This document shows positions 25,967 to 34,857 of a stretch of DNA of 64,000 nt, one piece after another. Made by a program: the position numbers and the translations under genes. How positions within the stretch are numbered: position 1 is the stretch's first letter; each line of letters opens with the position of its first letter. Under the pieces are notes generated by a model. That model was not told the DNA's origin. It searched no databases and saw only the letters and a program-made list of their open reading frames with translations. The stretch is from positions 1-64,000 of the forward strand of contig CAMDFD010000002.1 of NCBI GenBank assembly GCA_945897365.1. Reading direction: 5' to 3'. This stretch comes from Bordetella parapertussis (GTDB lineage Bacteria > Pseudomonadota > Gammaproteobacteria > Burkholderiales > Burkholderiaceae_B).

Positions 25967-26316
25967 CCGCGCTTGCCTTCTTGCTGTGGCTCAACCTCGT
26001 GACCGTCAACATGGTCAGACTTGGTCTCATGTCGCGTTCTCAACGCAAGCTCAACGATAAAGCCCGTCATCCCGAAACCAATCACAATCGCTGTGAGCAC
26101 TAAAGCCTGAGGAATAGGATCGGCGTACGACAAAGCCTGCTCAGAAATCACAGGAGGACGACCCGCCACCAAACGACCCATGGCAAAGATGAACAAATTG
26201 ACGGCGTAACCCAAGAGTGACAGTCCCAGTACCACTGAAAATGTCCGACCACGCAACATCAAATAAATCCCGCATGCCGTCACAATACCCAGCGCGGAAG
26301 ACAGTAATAATTCCAT
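25963..26316 (-). CDS. mnhC: Na+/H+ antiporter subunit C (NuoK-like)
   Basis: Small subunit of 117 residues, similar to NuoK, with three helices: residues about 4-20, 28-47 and 73-94. Features GIVTACGIYLMLRGRTFSVVLGLSLLGYAVNLFIFAMG and DPIPQALVLTAIVIGFGMTGFIVELALR match MnhC. A short charged C-terminal tail of about 18 residues is rich in histidine, aspartate and glutamate. The start shares the TAATG with the stop of the fused mnhAB gene. Confidence 0.95.
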   Translation of the reverse strand: MELLLSSALGIVTACGIYLMLRGRTFSVVLGLSLLGYAVNLFIFAMGRLVAGRPPVISEQALSYADPIPQALVLTAIVIGFGMTGFIVELALRTRHETKSDHVDGHEVEPQQEGKRG

Positions 26317-29096
26317 TATTGAGTCACTCCTGCAACAGGACCGGGCCGTTGACTCGCCCCGGACAAGGCCGAAATTGTCAGCAGCGTTGAGCCGACCACA
26401 GTCAAAAATACGCCCAAATCAAAAGCGGCTGCACTCGCGAGCGGTACCTCTCCGATGACAGGCAATACGGGATGGCCGAAAGTACTTGTTAAAAATGCCG
26501 AGCCAAAAATAAAACTCCCCAAGCCCGTGAGTCCGGCAATCAAGACTCCGCTGCCAATCACCTTTGGAAACTCGATACGCAATGTTTTTGACGTCGCCAA
26601 CAAACCTCCCGCCATGTATTGCATTACCAGTGCGACCGAGGTGATCAGACCCGCGATGAAACCTCCACCAGGTAAGTTATGTCCACGCAAGAAAATATAG
26701 ACACTGACCAGTAAGGCAAACGGCAGCAAAATGCGTGCGGCAACAGAAAGCATCACGGAATTAAGCACCGCGGGCGAGAGCTTGCGCTCCATGCTCAAAC
26801 CATCCATCAAACTCAACGCACCAATCGCAGCAATCCCCAACACTGTAATTTCACCAAACGTATCAAAACCACGGAAGTCGACCAAGATCACGTTGACGAC
26901 GTTGGAGCCGCCTCCCCGCCCAACGCTTTCAGCCAAGTAGTACCAGGCAATCGACTCGAGCGGTCGTGTCAAGACAGCCCACATCAACGCCGTCACACCA
27001 GCCCCCGCCAAAACGGATAAAAGAATATCTCGACTACGACGCGACAAACTTGACTCTTTGGGCCCCGTCAGCGGCAATAAAGCCAGAGCCATCAACAGCA
27101 GGGCCGTACTCACGACCTCGACAGAAAGCTGAGTCAGCGCTAAATCAGGCGCTGAAAAATAAGCAAAAGTCAGCGCGGTCGCCAAACCCACGACACCGAC
27201 CAAGATCACGGCCACTAAGCGTTGACGATGAAACACCGCTGTCGCGAGAGCACCCACCACGGCAATCACCCAGACAATGACAGCCAAGGGACTCGCATCC
27301 GTCAACGGTGCATCACCGGTCGTGTAGCCAAACTGGATAAACGGCCACGCACCAAGGACAATGACGCTCACGATTAAGAGCGCTAAATAACGTTGCAAAG
27401 AACCATTTTGCAAACGTAAGGTCAGTCCACGAGCAAAGGCAAGCAGTGTCTCAATCACATGGACAAAAATCCAATTTCCATTGAAATTTTTGGGAGTAAT
27501 CAGATGTAAGTTAAAGCGATTTTGTAACAACCAGAACACCACCACGCCACCAAACAATGCAGTCACACTCATCAGTAAGGGGATGTTAAAGCCATGCCAG
27601 ATCGCAATCGTGTAGGGGGGAATCGGCCCACCAAAGACATCCACGGCAGCTAAAAACACAAGCGGAGCGACAGTCAGTGCAGGCAGCACTCCGATCACAA
27701 TACACAGGACAACCAACAGTTCTACCGGTACCTTCATAAAACGGGGAGGCTCATGAGGCGTGTGGGGCAGATCCGTCGCAGTACCGTTAAAGAAAACGTT
27801 GTGTATAAAACGCGTGGAGTACGCAACGCTACATATTCCGCCAAACGTCACCACCCAGGGCACCACCTCACCGAACCAGCCGAGATGAGACAGAGTGAGT
27901 GACTCGACAAAGAACATTTCTTTGGACAAGAAGCCATTGAACAAAGGCACACCCGCCATCGACGCTGCTGCGACCATGGCCAACGTAGCGGTATAGGGCA
28001 TGAATTTGAACAGGCCCCTTAAACGGCGCATGTCCCGCGTGCCGCATTCGTGATCAATGATGCCAGCGACCATAAATAAAGAGGCTTTGAAGGTCGCGTG
28101 ATTAATAATGTGAAAGACCGCCGCCACAGCCGAAAGCGGCGAACTCAACCCAATCAAAAACATAATCAAACCAAGATGGCTAATCGTCGAATAGGCCAAC
28201 AGACCCTTGATATCATGCTTGAAAATCGCAACATAGGCTGCAAAGGCCATGGTCGTGAGTCCCACGACCGAGACGATGATCTCAAAGTCGTAGGTCCCAC
28301 CCAGCACCGGGTACAAACGCGCCAGCATAAATACACCCGCTTTGACCATGGTCGCGGAGTGCAAATAGGCCGAGACTGGCGTGGGCGCTGCCATCGCCTG
28401 GGGAAGCCAGAAATGAAAGGGGAACTGTGCCGATTTCGTAAAAACACCAAGCAAAATGAGAAGCAAAATCGGTAAATACAGAGGACTTGCCTGAACGAGG
28501 TCGCGCGCCGCAAAAATCTGCGTGAGTTCGTAGCTTCCCGCCACATGACCCAGCAAAAGAAAGCCCGCCAACATCGCCAGACCGCCACCACCCGTGACGG
28601 TCAGCGCCATCCGAGCACCCCGGCGCGACTCGGCCTTGTGGTTCCAATAGCCAATCAGCAGAAAGGATGACAGGCTAGTGAGCTCCCAGAAAACGAAGGT
28701 GAGCAAAATATTTTCAGTCAATACGATGCCCAGCATCGCCGCCATGAACACCATGAGCATGGCGTAAAACTTACCAATCGAATCAGACTCGGCCAAATAA
28801 TATTTGGCATACAGAATGATCAGCAAACCGATACACAAAATCAGGAGCGTAAACAGAAATCCGAGACCGTCCAGCCTGAATGCGAAATCAATCCCGAGCT
28901 CAGGCATCCATGGAATGCTGGTGACTATTTTTTGGCCGCTAAAGATGGCATCACTAAAACCAAGTAGTAACCCTAGGCTAGCGAACGTCACGGCAGCGAC
29001 CGCCAAGGCGGAGGCTAAACGGCTCACCCTCGCAGCGAGAAGCGCAACCGTCGACCCGGCAAGCAGTGGTAACAGAATAATCGTCAGTAGTGTCAT
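26316..29096 (-). CDS. mnhA: Na+/H+ antiporter subunits A and B, fused (MnhAB / PhaA' type)
   Basis: Very large membrane protein of about 926 residues. The N-terminal 500 or so residues are NuoL/MnhA-like: TENILLTFVFWELTSLSSFLLIGYWNH with the key glutamate near residue 130, then TKSAQFPFHFWLPQAMAAPTPVSAYLHSATMVKAG with the lysines near 220-245. The C-terminal third carries the MnhA tail (YFSAPDLALTQLSVE) and then the MnhB domain (YIFLRGHNLPGGGFIAGL near residue 815). Fusion of A and B is normal for the six-gene group of these operons. The ATG at 29096 is chosen since the product then begins with the expected first helix; no strong ribosome-binding site decides it. Confidence 0.93.
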   Translation of the reverse strand: MTLLTIILLPLLAGSTVALLAARVSRLASALAVAAVTFASLGLLLGFSDAIFSGQKIVTSIPWMPELGIDFAFRLDGLGFLFTLLILCIGLLIILYAKYYLAESDSIGKFYAMLMVFMAAMLGIVLTENILLTFVFWELTSLSSFLLIGYWNHKAESRRGARMALTVTGGGGLAMLAGFLLLGHVAGSYELTQIFAARDLVQASPLYLPILLLILLGVFTKSAQFPFHFWLPQAMAAPTPVSAYLHSATMVKAGVFMLARLYPVLGGTYDFEIIVSVVGLTTMAFAAYVAIFKHDIKGLLAYSTISHLGLIMFLIGLSSPLSAVAAVFHIINHATFKASLFMVAGIIDHECGTRDMRRLRGLFKFMPYTATLAMVAAASMAGVPLFNGFLSKEMFFVESLTLSHLGWFGEVVPWVVTFGGICSVAYSTRFIHNVFFNGTATDLPHTPHEPPRFMKVPVELLVVLCIVIGVLPALTVAPLVFLAAVDVFGGPIPPYTIAIWHGFNIPLLMSVTALFGGVVVFWLLQNRFNLHLITPKNFNGNWIFVHVIETLLAFARGLTLRLQNGSLQRYLALLIVSVIVLGAWPFIQFGYTTGDAPLTDASPLAVIVWVIAVVGALATAVFHRQRLVAVILVGVVGLATALTFAYFSAPDLALTQLSVEVVSTALLLMALALLPLTGPKESSLSRRSRDILLSVLAGAGVTALMWAVLTRPLESIAWYYLAESVGRGGGSNVVNVILVDFRGFDTFGEITVLGIAAIGALSLMDGLSMERKLSPAVLNSVMLSVAARILLPFALLVSVYIFLRGHNLPGGGFIAGLITSVALVMQYMAGGLLATSKTLRIEFPKVIGSGVLIAGLTGLGSFIFGSAFLTSTFGHPVLPVIGEVPLASAAAFDLGVFLTVVGSTLLTISALSGASQRPGPVAGVTQ

Positions 29097-29343
29097 AACA
29101 TTAATGTCACAGTTGTGGCGTTGCATGTGAATAGACAAGCAGCCATGATGCCCTCATTTGCATCCCTTCGTGCAGGCTCGCCTACTGCGCTTTGCATGAT
29201 AACAAAGTCTCAGAATCTGGGCTGATTTAGCAGGTGGAGTCGTTGACCTGAGCCGCTACAAACTCCACATCACCATGATGTGCATCCGGCATAAAGGCGC
29301 AGTAGCGCGAGCGCAGGCCTCTTGTTTTGAAGGCAGCTTGCGC

Positions 29344-30045
29344 TCAGTCAAACTTCACTTTTCCTGAAACGTTAATAGTGACTTGCACCAAGCTAGGTTC
29401 GAAGGAAAATTTGATCTTATCCGCTGCAGGTGCGGACATCGGTGCGACACTGCGCGTCAACATCGGTCCCGAACCCGAGCCTCCAGGACCAACGAAGTCA
29501 AGACTGAGGATCTTATAACGTTCAAATCCAAACGCCAACGCAGCAGCCTGTGCGCGATCACGAAACGCCTGTCCAACCTCATTCAATAACTTTTTTTCTT
29601 CTTGTCTGCGTTTGAGTGCCGATAGGGAAAATTGGATATTTGATACAGCAATTTTCGTCGCCAAGAGGCCCGCAGCACCTTCAGCCGCAGTTAAATCGTT
29701 TGAGGTCAACACTAACTCGGCACGCCCTTGCCACCCGTCTGTCTTTCCCTCTTTGTTATAGGAGGGTGACGTCCGAAAGCTGCCACTCGAGAGTTTAAAA
29801 CCCGTTAAATCTTTGACAGACGCCCTCGCCTGCTCAAGGGCCTGCGCTAAAACACGGTTCACCTCCGCCGCAGTATTGCCTTTTGCTTCATGGGCGAATA
29901 CGACCCGAATTTCGTCCTGAAGGACCTGTTGGCTGGCGGAAGCTTGCAGGGAGGCCGTAACATCATTGGCTCCCTGAGATGCGCTCAATCCTGTCGACAT
30001 TGCCAACGTCAATAAAGCTAGAACAACAACGTATATGGATTTCAT
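29344..30045 (-). CDS. SIMPL (DUF541) domain periplasmic protein
   Basis: Exported protein of 233 residues in the SIMPL/DUF541 family (BP26/OMP28-like). A signal peptide is seen (KSIYVVVLALLTLAMSTG, cleavage near LSAS). The domain begins with VTASLQASASQQVLQDEIRVVF and continues with the alternating strands typical of the family (GWQGRAELVLTSNDL, VSNIQFSLSALKRRQEEKKLLNEVGQAF). The role is not well established; homologues form ring oligomers in the periplasm. Its ATG at 30045 overlaps the aminotransferase stop (TGATG), so it is translationally coupled to that gene. Confidence 0.9.
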   Translation of the reverse strand: MKSIYVVVLALLTLAMSTGLSASQGANDVTASLQASASQQVLQDEIRVVFAHEAKGNTAAEVNRVLAQALEQARASVKDLTGFKLSSGSFRTSPSYNKEGKTDGWQGRAELVLTSNDLTAAEGAAGLLATKIAVSNIQFSLSALKRRQEEKKLLNEVGQAFRDRAQAAALAFGFERYKILSLDFVGPGGSGSGPMLTRSVAPMSAPAADKIKFSFEPSLVQVTINVSGKVKFD

Positions 30046-31235
30046 CAATATTTCCCGTACCAGTCTTTCACAGCCGCGACGTAACGCTCAACGCCCTCGG
30101 AGACGCTAGCGGCCTGCAGTGCACCATAAGACAAACGTTGATAATTTGCCTCTTGTGTATTGGTCAAGCCAAAAGCAAAGCCTGGAATGGAAACCACTTT
30201 GTGCTTCTGCGCCATGGCGCGATTAAAGGCGAGCGGATCCTGCTCACCCTTGAGCCCAGGCATTTTCATCAGAACGTAAAAAGCGCCCTGTGTTTTGGGA
30301 AACTGCACTAGATCACCGAGCTGACTCAGCGCCGCGTAAACATTTTCTCGAACAGCAGCTAGCGCCTCTATCTTGGGCGCAACCCATGCGCGACCATACT
30401 TCAGCACCTGCAGCGCCAACAATTGTGAGGGCACCGGTGCACAAATCAAATTGGTATCCTGCACCTTGTTCATGGCATCAAATAAATCAGCCGGGAAAAC
30501 CACATATCCTAGCCGCCAACTCGCCATGCCGTAATTTTTAGACATCGAGTAAAACGAAAAAGTGTGCCGAGCCGCTCCAGGCAAAGACGCTGGAGAAAAA
30601 TGTCTCGATCCATCGTAGGTAAAGTACTCATACGCCTCATCGCTAAAATGGTAAAGCCCCTTTTCAGCACAGAGTTTGTTGACGGCAGTCAAGGATGCCT
30701 CGGAGTACACAGCCCCCGTCGGATTATTGGGGGAAACCGTGATAATGGCACGCGTGCGCGGCGTAATGGCAGCCGCCAGCGCCTCGACATCGAGACTCCA
30801 GTCCTCATTAACGGGGACTGTCACGGGCACGCAACCAGACATCCTGATCGCCATTTCCTGATTAAAGTAAAACGGCATCGGCAAAATAAACTCATCACCC
30901 GGATCGCCAACAGCCATGACACAATTTAAAAATGCCATATTGCTGCCTGCAGTCACCATCACGAGTGACTCTGAACCAGGTTGAATATTGTTTTCAGCGC
31001 TGAGTTTTTGAGCGAGCGCTTCGAGAAGACCCGCATGCCCTAGAACGGACTGATATTTATGAAGTTGCGTATCACCCATCAGTCCCGGAAGCGCCTTGAT
31101 TGCGTCCTCTGGGGGGCCATAATTGACAACGCCCTGCCCCAGCGAAATCGTACCGGGGTTGCTGCGAACCAGTTCAGCGATGGCGGGAATGATGGGGGCA
31201 TCGACCGCCGCCATCCGAGAGGAATACCGTTTCAT
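30045..31235 (-). CDS. class I/II pyridoxal-phosphate aminotransferase
   Basis: Fold type I aminotransferase of about 396 residues. The PLP lysine is in FYSMSKNYGMASWRLGYV (about residue 228-233), preceded by the binding aspartate and tyrosine in FSDEAYEYFTY, and the asparagine is in VSPNNPTGAVYSE. The final arginine that binds the substrate carboxylate is in YQRLSYGAL. N-terminal SLGQGVVNYGPPEDA is typical of the aspartate/kynurenine-like group. The start could be 31250 or 31235; neither has a strong ribosome-binding site. It is coupled to the downstream SIMPL gene. The amino donor is not clear from sequence. Confidence 0.9.
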   Translation of the reverse strand: MKRYSSRMAAVDAPIIPAIAELVRSNPGTISLGQGVVNYGPPEDAIKALPGLMGDTQLHKYQSVLGHAGLLEALAQKLSAENNIQPGSESLVMVTAGSNMAFLNCVMAVGDPGDEFILPMPFYFNQEMAIRMSGCVPVTVPVNEDWSLDVEALAAAITPRTRAIITVSPNNPTGAVYSEASLTAVNKLCAEKGLYHFSDEAYEYFTYDGSRHFSPASLPGAARHTFSFYSMSKNYGMASWRLGYVVFPADLFDAMNKVQDTNLICAPVPSQLLALQVLKYGRAWVAPKIEALAAVRENVYAALSQLGDLVQFPKTQGAFYVLMKMPGLKGEQDPLAFNRAMAQKHKVVSIPGFAFGLTNTQEANYQRLSYGALQAASVSEGVERYVAAVKDWYGKY

Positions 31236-31358
31236 AGATGAGCCATTCAATAAGTTTTTTTATAGCGATAGCTTATACCGGTTAGCACCTTTATGCACAC
31301 GCACCGCCAGGCTAGCAGCACAGCAAACTATTAGCAGGTACTAGTGTGTGATTTATTT

Positions 31359-32213
31359 TTAGCCTAGCTCAAATGTAGTAATGCCATATGTATCATCTAA
31401 TCGCACGTCCCCTACACTTCCTGTGTACATCCTAGCAGTCTCAAACATAGGCTGCATATGATGACGACGAACAAGTGCCATTGCCCCTGAATTGCACTCG
31501 GGGATATCAAGAAAGACAGGGGTATCGTTTGCTAAAAGAGCGCAAAGCGATATGAAAAGCTGTTCAGCAACGCACTCAGAGTTAGCAAATAGGGGGCCAA
31601 TTTTGAAACCAACCCGACAGGGGCGGATGACGCCATAACCAGAGATCTCACCCTCTTGAATTAAACCAAGCGCGTAGCTGCCAGGTTGCCGGATCCATTG
31701 GGATAAAAAAAATGATCTATCTTCTGGGAAGAACGACCTGTCGAAAGCCTGAATCTTTGAAAGTGGTATCTGATCAAGAGGGACGGTCGATACTTTAGAA
31801 AAATCTGACTCTAATCCAACCCCTCGTGAGCGGCCTTCAAATCGTATATGACGGTGAGAAAGTTGGAATCCAGATTTTTGATAATTACTTTGTTGTGCAA
31901 GAACGCCATCTAAGCCAACGACTCGGCCATGTAAATGACGCATGCCCACTTGCCAAAGGTCCCAGCCAAAGCCACGTCCGCGAAAATCTGGATGAGCGAT
32001 ATAAAGGCCAATAAATCCAAACTGCTCCCCGTATCGCACAGCCGACATTACGGCGACAGCTTGATTGCCCATTTTCGCTATAAAAAAACCTCTGGGGTCT
32101 GCCACAGGAAATGACGATGCATCTGATATGCCAGGATTCCAACCCTCTTGCGCAGCCCATTCAATGGCCATCGCGACTTCAGCTTGCGACATGTTTTCAA
32201 TCGAAAGCATCAT
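31359..32213 (-). CDS. two-domain GNAT family N-acetyltransferase
   Basis: GNAT acetyltransferase of 284 residues. The N-terminal domain (residues about 1-140) holds FIGLYIAHPDFRGRGFGWDLWQ with the acetyl-CoA loop R-G-R-G-F-G at about residue 80, and NYQKSGFQLSHRHIRFEG after it. The C-terminal domain (about 150-284) resembles the second half found in YitH-type GNATs (LIQEGEISGYGVIRPCRVGFKIGPLFA, then MALVRRHHMQPM). Two ATG codons are in tandem at the start. It is flanked by gaps of more than 100 bp, so it is probably a single gene. The substrate is unknown. Confidence 0.88.
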   Translation of the reverse strand: MMLSIENMSQAEVAMAIEWAAQEGWNPGISDASSFPVADPRGFFIAKMGNQAVAVMSAVRYGEQFGFIGLYIAHPDFRGRGFGWDLWQVGMRHLHGRVVGLDGVLAQQSNYQKSGFQLSHRHIRFEGRSRGVGLESDFSKVSTVPLDQIPLSKIQAFDRSFFPEDRSFFLSQWIRQPGSYALGLIQEGEISGYGVIRPCRVGFKIGPLFANSECVAEQLFISLCALLANDTPVFLDIPECNSGAMALVRRHHMQPMFETARMYTGSVGDVRLDDTYGITTFELG

Positions 32214-32345
32214 GATTTACTTTTTGTTGTTTGAGAACGCATAAAGATAATTTTATGATGAAGCGCATTCAAAAATAGAGGGGCTTGAAGGATTGTTCAG
32301 TATGCCATCTAGACCGCGCGCTGACGATCAGTATCGCCGAGCAGC

Positions 32346-33827
32346 CTAAATCATTTTCTTGACCAAATCCTGCGTTGCCGCAACAAACCGATCGATCTGC
32401 TCACGATTATTCCAAACGCAGGCATTGACGCGTTGTGGGTGATCCATGGGCGCAGGCGCCAGCGTGAGCGGATCGCGATTTGGGATTGTTCCGGGTGAAA
32501 ACTGAGCGGCTTCTGGGTCAGGCTTGCGAGTCAACCCGTTATTACCCACACCGAGTCCCGAAATCCTAAAACTATATTCTTTCAACATACGCGCGCGAAA
32601 CTCGATATTCAACTTCTCATCCCAGCGTTGCTGCTGTGTAGGAAAAGGATTAAAGGCGATGATTCCAGACTTAAGCGCAGGATCGCGCTGAGCACCCAAC
32701 ACCGCAGACTCGCCAAAGGCCGAGACAAGTTGATCACGAAAATAGTCGCCCAAACGCAAGTGCCACGTCTCGATGCGTTGACGCCCCTTCTGATCCCATA
32801 ACTCACAGGCCTCGCCCAAGGCACGCCAATCAGCCGACTCAGGAAATCCATACATCGAGAGCGCTGCGCCAATATCCCAATCGCCGCGCGAGCCATCAAA
32901 GGGCACAATACGAGATTGCGAGCGACTAATAAAAAACTTAGGTAACTCGGTGGCGTTCGAAGCCAGCTTTTTGTTGCGAATGTAAAGCACCCCCGTACCA
33001 CCGGGGCCACATTGCCACTTGTGACCGCATAAAGCAAAAAAATCGATCCCGCTTTCATCAAGTTTGGGATCAAACATACCGTTGTAATGCGCACCATCTA
33101 CGATGGTAATAGCACCGGCTTTTTGGGCCAGCGCAGCAATACGACGCTCAGGCATGCGTTGACCAATCGGCCATAACGGTGACGAAAAGAAAATCGCCTT
33201 AGTTTTACCCGGCACCACTTGTCGCTCAAGCGCAGCGACCACCTCGTCGGCGGTTGCGTTGGCGTGTACCGGCACGCCCCACTGCTTAATCACCACGCCA
33301 TAACGCGCAGCTGTGCGAAGCGCCAAAGTGATACCTGTCGGATGTTCGAGAGGGGTCATCAGTATTTCGTCACCAGGCTTCCAGTCAATGCCATTGAAGA
33401 TAAGCGACAATGCATCAGTTGTGTTGCGAGTGATCGCGATCTGATCAGGTGTGGTGCCATAGCACTGGGCAATCTTCCCGCGTGTCTTTGACGAGGGCTC
33501 AACGTACACCGGAAACGGATCGCGCGCGACTTGATCAAGCCCGTCTTTAAGGTGCGACAACACACTTTTGGGCATCGAACCTTTTTGCGCCGTCATAAAA
33601 TACACAACCTTCGGGTCAAGAGTGAACTCTTGCGCGAACTGTTTAAAAAAAGGCTCTTGCTCAGTGAAATACGCTTTTGCGTCTGCCGTCAGCGCGCCCG
33701 ATATGGGCACGGTCGCCCCAGTTTTACCAAGGGCGGTGGTCTGGGCCATCGCAGCCGCAGGGGTTAACAGCGCCGTAGCCAGACCAAGAGTCATGGCACG
33801 CCTGGAGGTATCAATTGAATCTGTCAT
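32346..33827 (-). CDS. class V aminotransferase-fold protein with twin-arginine signal
   Basis: PLP-dependent enzyme of 493 residues in the isopenicillin N epimerase/cysteine desulfurase-like group. PLP contacts are TRNTTDALSLIF (about residue 130-141), IVDGAHYNGMFDPK with the aspartate near 243, and the Schiff-base lysine in FALCGHKWQCGPGGTGVLY at about 268. The N-terminus has TSRRAMTLGLATALL with AMAQ cleavage, a twin-arginine signal, which would export a folded enzyme with cofactor to the periplasm. Periplasmic PLP enzymes are uncommon. The gene stands alone with gaps on both sides. The substrate is unknown; an epimerase, lyase or desulfurase role are all possible. Confidence 0.9.
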   Translation of the reverse strand: MTDSIDTSRRAMTLGLATALLTPAAAMAQTTALGKTGATVPISGALTADAKAYFTEQEPFFKQFAQEFTLDPKVVYFMTAQKGSMPKSVLSHLKDGLDQVARDPFPVYVEPSSKTRGKIAQCYGTTPDQIAITRNTTDALSLIFNGIDWKPGDEILMTPLEHPTGITLALRTAARYGVVIKQWGVPVHANATADEVVAALERQVVPGKTKAIFFSSPLWPIGQRMPERRIAALAQKAGAITIVDGAHYNGMFDPKLDESGIDFFALCGHKWQCGPGGTGVLYIRNKKLASNATELPKFFISRSQSRIVPFDGSRGDWDIGAALSMYGFPESADWRALGEACELWDQKGRQRIETWHLRLGDYFRDQLVSAFGESAVLGAQRDPALKSGIIAFNPFPTQQQRWDEKLNIEFRARMLKEYSFRISGLGVGNNGLTRKPDPEAAQFSPGTIPNRDPLTLAPAPMDHPQRVNACVWNNREQIDRFVAATQDLVKKMI

Positions 33828-33967
33828 CAGAGCCTCAAAACATATCGTTTGTGCGGGACACAGCGTGTGAACAACTTATCTTAGTGCCTAGGCAGCTATA
33901 ACAGTACATTTTCAACTTCATTATTTGCCTCAAGCAGGGTGACCAACAGCACTATCCGTTCTTTTGC

Positions 33968-34378
33968 TCAGGCTCTCGCTGCGCGGTAAGCAGCCTGAAC
34001 CGCCGGCACGAGCGAAGCATGCAGCGAACCGAGATTGGGTATCTGTCCCTGGGGTGCCGCGGGTGGCACCGAGAACCAGTCTGTGTTGTACGGCAGATCT
34101 AGCGCTTGCTTCAGATTGAACTTGGTGTCGTAGCTCAAGCCAGCGGTTTGGTAAGCCGTCGGATTACGCTCACGCAGAATCGAAAACTCACCACTATAAA
34201 GAGTGGTGGCCCGCTGGCTCGTACCGTAAGCAACGCTCACATGAAACAGCGGCGCCTCGTCATCAAATACGTTGAGAATGAGTGCAGGTCGTGGCTTGGG
34301 TCGAGGATTGATATTGTCAGGAAAATGGCACCACACAATTTCACCGGCTGTTGGCTCTGGCCACCAAGCCACCGTCAT
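33968..34378 (-). CDS. PemK/MazF-like toxin
   Basis: Protein of 136 residues with the beginning of a PemK/MazF-type endoribonuclease fold: PTAGEIVWCHFPDN followed by PRPALILNVFDD (residues about 10-39), which matches the conserved G-x-I-x-x-V and R-P-A-L-V/I strands. The rest is longer and more diverged than MazF, ending in an alanine-rich helix. It overlaps the preceding antitoxin-like gene by four bases (ATGA), the typical arrangement of antitoxin first, toxin second. Toxicity by mRNA cleavage is inferred from family only. The call is moderate because the C-terminal half has no motif I recognise. Confidence 0.72.
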   Translation of the reverse strand: MTVAWWPEPTAGEIVWCHFPDNINPRPKPRPALILNVFDDEAPLFHVSVAYGTSQRATTLYSGEFSILRERNPTAYQTAGLSYDTKFNLKQALDLPYNTDWFSVPPAAPQGQIPNLGSLHASLVPAVQAAYRAARA

Positions 34379-34662
34379 GCAGCCTCGCTGTCAAACAGGC
34401 TTGAGCGTACCGAACCCTTAACGCCTTGCGGCACACGCTTTTTGATTTGGCGAAGCTGAACGCTTGTCAACGGACCATCGTCGGCTTCGTACTGAGGCAG
34501 CAGTTTTACTGCAAGATCATGTAACGCCCTGTGGATTGCCTGTGTCTCATCAACGCCAAGTTGCTCGGCGAGGCGTTTAGCTGTTTCACGCGTAACACCT
34601 GTCGCGCTATCGACGCTGCGATAGCGAAAGGCAATTTGATTGGTCATAGCGCGTGCTGTCAT
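34375..34662 (-). CDS. antitoxin-like protein paired with the PemK-like toxin
   Basis: Small protein of 95 residues from the ATG at 34662. A GTG at 34674 or an ATG at 34647 are alternatives. The N-terminus FRYRSVDSATGVTRETAKRLAEQLGVDETQAIHRALHDL looks like a short beta strand followed by two helices, as in ribbon-helix-helix DNA-binding antitoxins; the C-terminal part (LPQYEADDG, then QLRQIKKRVPQG) would be the flexible toxin-binding region. The product cannot be assigned to a named antitoxin family by eye. Position, overlap with the toxin gene and the palindromic operator just upstream support an autoregulated pair. Confidence 0.75.
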   Translation of the reverse strand: MTARAMTNQIAFRYRSVDSATGVTRETAKRLAEQLGVDETQAIHRALHDLAVKLLPQYEADDGPLTSVQLRQIKKRVPQGVKGSVRSSLFDSEAA

Positions 34663-34664
34663 AT

Positions 34665-34717
34665 GATATCTCACTATTAGATATCTTAAAGATATCCATT
34701 TATTTTATATCTGTCAA
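34665..34717 (-). promoter_or_regulatory. promoter and palindromic operator of the toxin-antitoxin pair
   Basis: On the minus strand, TTGACA (34712-34717), a 17 bp spacer and TATCTT (34689-34694) make a near-consensus sigma-70 promoter. A perfect 17 bp palindrome of two GATATC halves (34680-34696) covers the -10 box, and a third GATATC lies at 34665-34670 just before the antitoxin ATG. This layout is what an autorepressing antitoxin needs. The sequence elements are seen directly; the repressor is inferred. Confidence 0.8.
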
Positions 34718-34810
34718 GTGTTTATGCATAAGTTTATCCTCTGCATATCAATCAAGAATGTCGATATATATCGGCATAGGGGGCAATCATAATTGATTGC
34801 GCCCCTGCCA

Positions 34811-34845
34811 CACCACCCGGCATGCGGGTCCGCACCGGGCGGTTC
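34811..34845 (-). ncRNA. group II intron domain V-like hairpin
   Basis: A 35-base hairpin beginning GAACCGCCCGG and ending CCGGGTGGTG, 12 bases after the maturase stop codon, the usual place and shape of domain V in proteobacterial introns of this type. Recognised by its resemblance to known intron 3' ends; not tested by a covariance model. Confidence 0.7.
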
Positions 34846-34857
34846 GAGAGGTTGAGG

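Noticed and set aside
29171..29320. Imperfect inverted repeat (GCTCGCCTACTGCGC-like) between the antiporter and SIMPL genes
   Set aside because: The arms are about 100 bp apart and imperfect; no mobile element ends or target duplication are seen.
34781..34806. GC-rich hairpin near the intron 3' end taken alone as a terminator
   Set aside because: No T-run follows on either strand, and its place right after domain V fits domain VI of the intron better.
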